From Pseudidiomarina tainanensis (GTDB taxonomy: Bacteria > Pseudomonadota > Gammaproteobacteria > Enterobacterales > Alteromonadaceae): a stretch of DNA of 64,000 nt. Location of the stretch: contig NZ_PIQJ01000001.1 in assembly GCF_004214835.1 (NCBI RefSeq), positions 248,001 through 312,000 on the forward strand, read 5' to 3'. Made by a program: the position numbers and the translations under genes. Each line of letters begins with the position of its first letter. Position 1 is the stretch's first letter. Under the pieces are notes generated by a model. The model did not search any database and was not told the origin of the DNA. It was given only the letters and a program-made list of their open reading frames with translations. Below, one piece after another: positions 57,886 through 64,000 of the stretch.

Positions 57886-59898
57886 CTACTTCAGTTTTTC
57901 AGCATGTGGCAGTTCATGTGCTGGCGCTTCTTTATTACCTTCAACCAAGAAGTGCTGCATCCAACGCATTAAACGCATAGCATAGTCCAGTTGCGCCGCA
58001 ACACGGCGGTTACCGTGACCTTCGCCGGGGTATAGGACTAAGCGTACCGGAACATTTCCGTGAGTTTTCAAGTAACGATAAAGCTCCATCGACTGGCTTG
58101 GATGTACACGGGTGTCTTCTTTACCGTGCATAATCAAGATAGGCGTACGTGCTTTTTCAGCGTGATAAATCGGGCTGCGCTCTAAGTACCACTGCCATTT
58201 TTCCCATGGGTAACTGCGCGCGTGAACGGCATGCATTTCTTTGGCGATATCGGTCGTACCAAACTTAGAAATGTTATCGCTGATACCAACGAACATCACG
58301 CTGGCGGCAAAATGTTCGGTAAGTGCCGTTGCACCCCATGCCGACGCAAAGCCACCGTACGAGCCGCCGGTAATCCCCACTTTCTTCGCATCAACTAAGC
58401 CCATTTTGACTAAGTGATCTTTACCGTCAACTAAGTCGTCAAACTCTTTGCCAGCATAATCATTTTGACCAAGCTTCGAGAATTCAACACCGCGTCCGGT
58501 ACTGCCTCGATAGTTCGGGAAAAATAACGCATAGCCTTGCTGCGCGGCGTATTTTACTGGGCTACCGTAACGATCCAGCCAACCATTACTGTAGTGCGCT
58601 TCCGGGCCACCATGCACAACCATGATCAGTGGATAACGCTGACCTTCTTGATAATCGGTTGGGTACACAACAATACCTTCAAGATCTAAGCCGTCACGCG
58701 CCTTGTAACTTACTGTTTCTTGGCGCGGCATGGTGATGTCGGCTAACCAAGGGTTGGAGTCGGTGAGGCGTTCAATACGTTGACCACTAATGCGGAACAA
58801 TTCAGTTGGGTGTGCGGCGCTATGCGCTCGAACAAGAACATCTTCGTGACCCGGCGTAACCTCAATATCAACCGCAACAAGCTTGCTGGGTTCCATTAAA
58901 ATACGTGTCTCGAGCCATTGCATGGTCAGCGCTTGCACTTCACTTTGCGTGCCGCGGTGGCCTAACCAAACCAATTCGTCGTTTCGACGCCAAGCGATGT
59001 CTTGCACATGCCCTTGATAATCCGGCAGGACCTCTTTGCGTTCATTCTGCTTGCTGGTGTCGTATACGTATAAACGGCCATCAGCTGGATCATTATAATC
59101 AGCCGCACCAATCACCGCTAAGTAGCGACCGTCAGGCGAAAATTCTGCTTTGCCGAGTTTCCCAACCGACTCAAATGCACTGACTTGCTTACCTGAAAAA
59201 TCAAGTAGCTGATATTGGCTACTCATATAATTGTCATCAACTAAGGCAGTTGGTGCGACACGAACTAACAATTGTTCATGACCCGGACGAAACGCAACAG
59301 ACAGGACTTGCTGTGAGTTTGTCAGCTGTACTGGCTTGGCATTTTCGGTTTGCGTGTCATAAAGCCACAAATGCGTGAACTCATGCTCTTCTTCATAAAC
59401 TTCAGCTTTGAAACCTTTTTTGGCGAGCTTCGCTTTCGTGTCGTCAGCTTTACTGCGAGCACGAAATGCGATGTAGCGCCCATCAGCGCTGATCGCGTAG
59501 CTATTGATGGCGGCATCATGACTAAGTGCAAGCTGCGCTTCGCCACCTGTGGTTGCCATTTTATAAAGGCTCGTATGCTTCACACCGTCGCGTTTCGCTA
59601 AGAAGTAAATTGTTTGCCCATTGAAGCTAACCGCACCAAGACTTTCTTTACCGGTAATAAAGGGCACGCTCACAGAGTTACCGCGCACGGTATAAAGTTC
59701 AATGTAAGAACTGCCGTCGTCATCAACGTATGGTTGGCGTGGTACCACTCGAGTGAAGGCCGCTAATTGTCCATCAGCGGCAAGAGCCGCACTGTTTATT
59801 GATTTAACGGTAATGGTTTCTTCTAACGTAATATCTCGTGCATAGGTAGAAAATGACATTACCGCAGCGACTAATACAAGACTAATGCTGCGCAGCAT
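57886..59898 (-). CDS. Secreted S9-family prolyl oligopeptidase-like peptidase
   Basis: 670 aa. A signal peptide (about residues 1-20, ending STYA) is followed by a beta-propeller-like N-terminal region (about 25-400) with WD40/TolB-like repeats such as AISADGRYIAFRARS and FSPDGRYLAVIG. The C-terminal alpha/beta hydrolase has the catalytic serine in GGSYGGFASAW near 513, aspartate in GKEDTRVHPSQS near 590 and histidine in GEGHGNRR near 627. It should cut short peptides in the periplasm. It is divergent from the SLC13 transporter. Confidence 0.9.
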   Translation of the reverse strand: MLRSISLVLVAAVMSFSTYARDITLEETITVKSINSAALAADGQLAAFTRVVPRQPYVDDDGSSYIELYTVRGNSVSVPFITGKESLGAVSFNGQTIYFLAKRDGVKHTSLYKMATTGGEAQLALSHDAAINSYAISADGRYIAFRARSKADDTKAKLAKKGFKAEVYEEEHEFTHLWLYDTQTENAKPVQLTNSQQVLSVAFRPGHEQLLVRVAPTALVDDNYMSSQYQLLDFSGKQVSAFESVGKLGKAEFSPDGRYLAVIGAADYNDPADGRLYVYDTSKQNERKEVLPDYQGHVQDIAWRRNDELVWLGHRGTQSEVQALTMQWLETRILMEPSKLVAVDIEVTPGHEDVLVRAHSAAHPTELFRISGQRIERLTDSNPWLADITMPRQETVSYKARDGLDLEGIVVYPTDYQEGQRYPLIMVVHGGPEAHYSNGWLDRYGSPVKYAAQQGYALFFPNYRGSTGRGVEFSKLGQNDYAGKEFDDLVDGKDHLVKMGLVDAKKVGITGGSYGGFASAWGATALTEHFAASVMFVGISDNISKFGTTDIAKEMHAVHARSYPWEKWQWYLERSPIYHAEKARTPILIMHGKEDTRVHPSQSMELYRYLKTHGNVPVRLVLYPGEGHGNRRVAAQLDYAMRLMRWMQHFLVEGNKEAPAHELPHAEKLK

Positions 59899-60027
59899 GA
59901 TGTACTCCTCGTTGCTTTGTTGTTCACTGATTATTCATAATTATTTAGCAATCTTACCAGCAAAATTATTGACTTCCCACGAAATAACGCCAATCTGTTA
60001 ACAACATTTTAAGGTTTTGGAAAGTAC

Positions 60028-61806
60028 ATGGTTGACCAATTACTTATCGGCGCAATTATTATTGGTGCCCTGGTTCTGTTTGTCTGGGACCGCTGGCGCT
60101 ATGACCTGGTGGCAATGTTTGCCCTATTAGTGGCGGCCGCCCTAGGGTTGGTGCCAACCAATGAAGTGTTTGCAGGGTTCGGTAATGCGGCTGTTATCAC
60201 CGTGGCTGCAGTATTGGTCATTAGTCATGCAATGTGGCGATCGGGCGTGGTCGATGCATTAGCTTCTTTAATGAAGCGAGTGGGTGATACAGCCTGGATT
60301 CAAATGCTTGCGCTCACCAGCATTACCGCATTTTGCTCTGCGTTCATCAGTAATACCGGTACCATGGCCATCATGATTCCAGTTGCGCTGCAGTTATCGC
60401 GAAGCGGGTTAGGTCATGCTTCAAAGGTATTGATGCCAATGGCATTCGGTTCATTGTTGGGCGGTACGGTGACCATGATTGGTACGCCATCCAACATTAT
60501 TGTGGCGGATATTCGCCGTGAATCGATTGGTGCAAGCTTCGGTATATTTGATTTTACTGCTGTTGGCGTTTCACTCACAGTTATCGGTTTAGGTTTCATG
60601 TGGCTGACTAGCAAATGGTTAGTACCGAAGACAAATAGCCGTGATAGTGCTAATTCGCCTTACGATATGAGCTCATACATGACAGAACTGTGGGTACCTC
60701 AGAGTGCAAGCTATGTTGGTCAAACGCTGTACGAGCTGGAAAGCCGCATAAAAGAAAACTTTGCGGTCGTGGCTATCAAACAAGATAAAACGGTGATGAC
60801 TGCGCCGCCGCGCTATTACCGTATTAAAGCCGAAGACGTGCTGATTGTAGAAGCTGATACCGATACATTGCAGCAGATTATCGACGCGACGGGCTTTGAA
60901 TTAAATGCAGAAGAAGAACTTGCGGATCGATTTTTGATTTCCGATGAAGTACAGGTCGTTGAGGGCGTTGTGGGTCCGGATTCACGCCTGGTGGGGCGTT
61001 CTGCCGCTGATTTACGCCTGCGTCATCGGTTTGGCGTGAACGTGTTAGCCGTTGCGCGTCAAGGGCAGCCGGTTAAGCCAAATCTGGCAAATATACGCTT
61101 CAAACCAGGCGATGTTTTATTGTTGCAAGGCGACGCTGAAATTCTCACCGATGTGTTTCGTCGTTTTGGTTGTTTCCCGTTGGCACAGCGCAGTATGCGT
61201 ATTGGTGCCGGTAAAAAACTATTCACACCACTGGCGATATTCGCTACCGCAATTATGCTCAGTGCGCTGGGAGTTCTCTCCGTGCCAGTTGCGTTCACTG
61301 CCGCTGCTGGCGCAATGGTACTTGCGAATATCATTCCGCTGCGCGAGTTGTATGAAAACGTCGATTGGCCGATCGTGGTGTTGCTCGGGGCGACCATTCC
61401 GTTAGGTGGTGCGCTTGAACGCAGCGGTGCGGCGCATACGTTGGCAGATTGGGCACTTATGGTGAGTAGTGATGCTCCGGCAGCCGTGGCGCTGACAATT
61501 TTATTGGTGGTCACGCTCGCGTTATCTAACATCATCAATAATGCGGCTGCGGCGGTATTAATGGCGCCCATCGCCTTAAATATGGCAACCGGCCTCGACG
61601 TTTCCGTTGACCCGTTTTTGATGGTAGTTGCGATTGGTGCGGCGTTACCATTTATTACGCCAATTGGTCATCAATCAAATATTTTGGTGATGGGGCCGGG
61701 GGGGTATGCGTTTGGTGATTACTGGAAACTCGGTTTACCGTTAACCATTGTGTTGTGCGTTGCTACAGTGCCGCTGATTCTCTGGTTTTGGCCACTTGCC
61801 GCGTAG
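60028..61806 (+). CDS. SLC13/DASS-type anion permease with two TrkA-C domains
   Basis: 592 aa. The membrane domain is split by a cytoplasmic insert of about 210 residues (about 205-400) holding two TrkA-C-like domains (for example [23 protein letters not shown] and [24 protein letters not shown]). Helical hairpins have the typical [14 protein letters not shown] near 110-123 and [20 protein letters not shown] near 141-160, with a repeat [14 protein letters not shown] and [18 protein letters not shown] near the end. Family members carry sulfate or dicarboxylates. The 3' end overlaps fabR by 44 bases, tail to tail. Confidence 0.87.
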   Translation: MVDQLLIGAIIIGALVLFVWDRWRYDLVAMFALLVAAALGLVPTNEVFAGFGNAAVITVAAVLVISHAMWRSGVVDALASLMKRVGDTAWIQMLALTSITAFCSAFISNTGTMAIMIPVALQLSRSGLGHASKVLMPMAFGSLLGGTVTMIGTPSNIIVADIRRESIGASFGIFDFTAVGVSLTVIGLGFMWLTSKWLVPKTNSRDSANSPYDMSSYMTELWVPQSASYVGQTLYELESRIKENFAVVAIKQDKTVMTAPPRYYRIKAEDVLIVEADTDTLQQIIDATGFELNAEEELADRFLISDEVQVVEGVVGPDSRLVGRSAADLRLRHRFGVNVLAVARQGQPVKPNLANIRFKPGDVLLLQGDAEILTDVFRRFGCFPLAQRSMRIGAGKKLFTPLAIFATAIMLSALGVLSVPVAFTAAAGAMVLANIIPLRELYENVDWPIVVLLGATIPLGGALERSGAAHTLADWALMVSSDAPAAVALTILLVVTLALSNIINNAAAAVLMAPIALNMATGLDVSVDPFLMVVAIGAALPFITPIGHQSNILVMGPGGYAFGDYWKLGLPLTIVLCVATVPLILWFWPLAA

Positions 61807-62395
61807 CCTCAGCACCGCGCGCAACCACGCGCAATTGCGCAATCGTTTGCTCGGTTAAGCGCTGGCGCTCTTTGGCGTCAGCATCAAGTGCATCGGCTCC
61901 AGCACTGAATACAATGCGAACAATCGCATCCGCTTGCAACTCGGCTAATTCACGGTCGAATTGTTGCTCATCAACTAAATAATCGACTAACTCAGCGGTG
62001 AAATGCTCGACTTCGCGGGTTACTGCCAAGCGGAAATCACGTGAATTGCCGGATTTTTCCTGCAATAACAGACGAAAAATAGCGGTGTTGTTGGTCACAA
62101 ACTCCATAAACGTCGTCACCGACGCGCGGATAATCGAGCCACCTTTGGCAATTTGTTGGCGTGATTGACGTAATAATTGCCGCAGTGTCAGGCCGCCTTC
62201 GTCAACCAAAGTCAGCCCAAGCTCTTCCATGTTTTGAAAGTGACGGTAAAACGAAGTCGGTGCAATACCTGCCTCGCGCGCAACTTCCCGTAAACTCAAA
62301 CTCGCATATCCGTGTTCAGCGCTGAGCTGATTCATCGCCGCTTGAATAAGGGCTCGACGGGTTTTTTCTTTTTGGGCTGCGCGAACACCGGCCAT
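61763..62395 (-). CDS. fabR: HTH-type repressor FabR (TetR family)
   Basis: 210 aa. FabR represses unsaturated fatty acid synthesis genes (fabA, fabB in E. coli) in response to the acyl pool. The N-terminus is very close to E. coli Fab[16 protein letters not shown], then the [24 protein letters not shown] near residues 32-52, and [21 protein letters not shown]. The C-terminal ligand domain has [14 protein letters not shown]. It is divergent from a fatty acid desaturase with two predicted binding palindromes between, an arrangement like Pseudomonas desT-desCB. It overlaps the SLC13 gene by 44 bases. Confidence 0.92.
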   Translation of the reverse strand: MAGVRAAQKEKTRRALIQAAMNQLSAEHGYASLSLREVAREAGIAPTSFYRHFQNMEELGLTLVDEGGLTLRQLLRQSRQQIAKGGSIIRASVTTFMEFVTNNTAIFRLLLQEKSGNSRDFRLAVTREVEHFTAELVDYLVDEQQFDRELAELQADAIVRIVFSAGADALDADAKERQRLTEQTIAQLRVVARGAEATRQVAKTRESAAL

Positions 62396-62440
62396 AGCAT
62401 GGAACTCTCGTTAATTTTAGTCGTCGAACAGATTATGTCA

Positions 62441-62456
62441 GTGAACGCGTGTTCAC
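62441..62456. promoter_or_regulatory. Predicted FabR/DesT operator 1
   Basis: GTGAACGCGTGTTCAC: 6-base perfect arms GTGAAC/GTTCAC, preceded by A as in the Pseudomonas DesT site that I recall as starting AGTGAACGC. It lies 46 bases upstream of the fabR start. Confidence 0.7.
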
Positions 62457-62515
62457 GCAATTCAACGTTTTTCGACCGAATTTACTTGCACTGAATATAA
62501 AGCATAGGTAAATTG

Positions 62516-62533
62516 AGCGAACACATGTTCACT
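62516..62533. promoter_or_regulatory. Predicted FabR/DesT operator 2
   Basis: AGCGAACACATGTTCACT: near-palindrome with centre ACATGT, close to the E. coli FabR pattern (AGCG then TGTTCGCT). It lies 43 bases upstream of the desaturase start. Confidence 0.7.
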
Positions 62534-62576
62534 GAATGCGCGAGTTCTTCTTTTTAGTAATTAAGTTGGTTCATAT

Positions 62577-63743
62577 ATGTCGTCACATCCTGGTTCAGCA
62601 ACTGCTGAAAAACCTCCCATCATTTGGCTTAACTTCAGTGTTTTTGCCATTACTTTTTTAGTCGCCGCAATTGGTGTGCCATGGTATGGCTTAACGCACG
62701 GTTTTTCGGCTGGGCTGATTGCTGGATTGATCGGTACCATCGTGTTCGCTGGTATTTCGATCACGGCTGGCTATCACCGGTTATGGGCGCATCGCACATA
62801 CGATGCGCACTGGTCATTGCGAATCCTTTTCGCTTTAGGTGGTGCTTTAGCGGTGCAAAACAGTGCTTTGCACTGGTCGTCTGATCATCGTGAACACCAC
62901 AAACATGTGGACGATAACGATAAAGACCCTTATTCAGCGAAGCGCGGTTTCTGGTACTCGCACATCGGTTGGATGTTACGTGAATATCAGGCATCACGTT
63001 ATAGCAACTACGACAACGTCAAAGATCTGCAGAAAGATCCGATTGTGATGTGGCAGCATCGCCACTACCTGTTGCTGACCATTTTGACTTCAGTTGGCTG
63101 GCCGATTGCTTTGGGCTTGATGCTCGGTGATGTGTGGGGTGCAGTCATTTTAGTCGGCTTCGCGCGTTTGGTGATTAACCATCACACCACGTTCTTTATC
63201 AACTCACTGGCACATATTTGGGGTAAGCAAACTTACACCGATCGCAATACGGCGCGTGATAATGGTGTATTAGCCTTATTAACCTTTGGTGAGGGCTATC
63301 ATAATTACCATCATATTTTCTCTGCGGATTACCGCAACGGGATTCGTTGGTGGCATTTCGACCCGACCAAATGGTTGATTCGAGCGTGTTCATGGGTTGG
63401 ATTAACGTCGAACTTGAAGCGGACAAACGGCTATCAAGTTGAGAAAGCTCGACTCGAGATGCAGTTTAAGAAAGCCAAAGAAAAAGCACAGATTTCTTGT
63501 GAAACGACAATGGCAAAACTACACGATGAATTTGATCTCATGGTCGTAAAACTGCGTGATTATTACCAAGTGCGCAAGCAATTACTTGATACAAAAGCGA
63601 AAGCAATGGTTGATGGGATGCATGTACCAACGCTTGCAGAATTGCAGGCTAAAGCTGAAATCATGCGCGTGGCATTCCAAACGCACAAACAAGAATTTCA
63701 AGAGTTACTGCAGCGCACAATGCGAGCGCCGCAAACCGTTTAA
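62577..63743 (+). CDS. Membrane fatty acid (acyl) delta-9 desaturase
   Basis: 388 aa. A di-iron membrane desaturase with three histidine boxes: HRLWAH near residues 64-69, HREHHKH near 101-107, and HNYHH near 242-246, plus about four membrane helices. The C-terminal ~110 residues (from about 278) are highly charged and predicted coiled coil (LEMQFKKAKEKAQ, LRDYYQVRKQLLD), also found in the Pseudomonas DesA/DesB type. It introduces a double bond into existing acyl chains. Predicted control by the divergent FabR fits that role. The ribosome site is weak. Confidence 0.92.
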   Translation: MSSHPGSATAEKPPIIWLNFSVFAITFLVAAIGVPWYGLTHGFSAGLIAGLIGTIVFAGISITAGYHRLWAHRTYDAHWSLRILFALGGALAVQNSALHWSSDHREHHKHVDDNDKDPYSAKRGFWYSHIGWMLREYQASRYSNYDNVKDLQKDPIVMWQHRHYLLLTILTSVGWPIALGLMLGDVWGAVILVGFARLVINHHTTFFINSLAHIWGKQTYTDRNTARDNGVLALLTFGEGYHNYHHIFSADYRNGIRWWHFDPTKWLIRACSWVGLTSNLKRTNGYQVEKARLEMQFKKAKEKAQISCETTMAKLHDEFDLMVVKLRDYYQVRKQLLDTKAKAMVDGMHVPTLAELQAKAEIMRVAFQTHKQEFQELLQRTMRAPQTV

Positions 63744-63758
63744 AAGTATAACGGAAAT

Positions 63759-63789
63759 AAAAAACCGACCTTCTGAGGTCGGTTTTTTT
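63759..63789. terminator. Bidirectional intrinsic terminator between the desaturase and tex
   Basis: AAAACCGACCT, loop TCTG, AGGTCGGTTTT followed by more T. The A run on the left lets it serve the convergent tex gene. Confidence 0.85.
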
Positions 63790-63803
63790 CGAGCTAAAAG
63801 CCA

Positions 63804-64000
63804 CTACTTTTTCGCTTTTGCAAAGGCCTCGGCAAAAGCAGAGCCCATCGCTGAATTAGCACTAGGTTGCGAGGCCGGTTGTGGTCGTGATTGACCGCCA
63901 GCGCTGCGTGGCTTGTGCGATGGCGATTTAGCTGAACTCGCTTTCGCTTGGTTTGGCGCAGCAGGTGTTGGCTCATCGCTGAGGCGCATAGTGAGACTAA
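63804..64000 (-). CDS. tex: C-terminal end of transcription accessory protein Tex (cut by window edge)
   Basis: The last 65 codons of a longer gene that begins beyond base 64000. The visible part starts SLTMRLSDEP, which matches the end of the S1 domain of Tex/YhgF. It continues as a low-complexity Ala/Ser/Pro/Gln tail and ends NSAMGSAFAEAFAKAKK, like other Tex C-termini. Tex is an RNA-binding protein involved in transcription. Only the tail is seen, so this rests on one motif plus tail style. Confidence 0.68.
   Translation of the reverse strand, partial: SLTMRLSDEPTPAAPNQAKASSAKSPSHKPRSAGGQSRPQPASQPSANSAMGSAFAEAFAKAKK

Overview
The window reads as the chromosome of a marine gammaproteobacterium of the Alteromonadales type, most likely close to Idiomarina or Pseudidiomarina. 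That placement is inferred from gene order, from FabR, SlmA and RpoH of the gammaproteobacterial form, from an aerobic aa3-type oxidase cluster, and from many peptidase and amino-acid-degradation genes. No search was run. Nearly all of it is core genome. I see no insertion sequence, prophage, CRISPR array, tRNA or rRNA, and no gene-free stretch over 300 bases.

Layout. 1-3.5 kb: 5' end of rep (window edge), ubiK, an unrecognised lipoprotein, fpr and ndh. 3.6-11.5 kb: comM, ltaE, a second unrecognised lipoprotein, a cystathionine beta-synthase/gamma-lyase pair, a small membrane protein, a VOC protein, a threonine/serine dehydratase and yjaG. 11.5-16.5 kb: yhhL-rsmD facing away from ftsY-ftsE-ftsX-rpoH. 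16.5-22.1 kb: yibQ-envC-gpmI facing away from yibN-secB-gpsA. 22.1-31.9 kb: slmA, coaBC, radC, rpmB-rpmG, a 2OG-Fe(II) oxygenase, mutM, bioH, comF, a large M14 carboxypeptidase and nfuA. 32-35.8 kb: a four-repeat DUF4397 lipoprotein, a MATE exporter and a polysaccharide deacetylase. 35.8-44.2 kb: a complete cytochrome c oxidase locus (subunits II, I, Cox11, III, SURF1, a Sco-like protein, heme A synthase, heme O synthase, Sco). 44.4-49.6 kb: lexA-sulA, plsB, ubiA, ubiC. 49.6-53 kb: glpG, glpE, tdh, kbl. 53.1-64 kb: coaD, an NSS transporter, pckA, a diguanylate cyclase, an S9 peptidase, an SLC13/TrkA-C transporter, fabR facing a fatty acid desaturase, and the 3' end of tex (window edge).

How the parts fit. 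Respiration is covered from quinone synthesis (ubiK, ubiC, ubiA) through Ndh to the aa3 oxidase and its copper and heme assembly factors. Amino acids are a clear theme: secreted peptidases (M14, S9), three kinds of threonine-using enzyme (Tdh-Kbl, LtaE, dehydratase), reverse transsulfuration, and PckA for gluconeogenesis. Envelope biology is represented by FtsEX with EnvC, SlmA and SulA, PlsB, and the FabR-desaturase pair.

Regulatory sites readable in the sequence include two LexA boxes before lexA, a close match to the IscR type-1 motif before nfuA, two FabR/DesT-like palindromes between fabR and the desaturase, and good sigma-70 promoters before rpmB and rpoH. I found no clearly new multi-gene system. 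The best leads are a divergent CxxxC Sco-like protein in the oxidase locus, the unrecognised lipoproteins, the predicted IscR and FabR sites, an AT-rich inverted repeat before yjaG, and several conserved gene blocks that have lost or gained one member.
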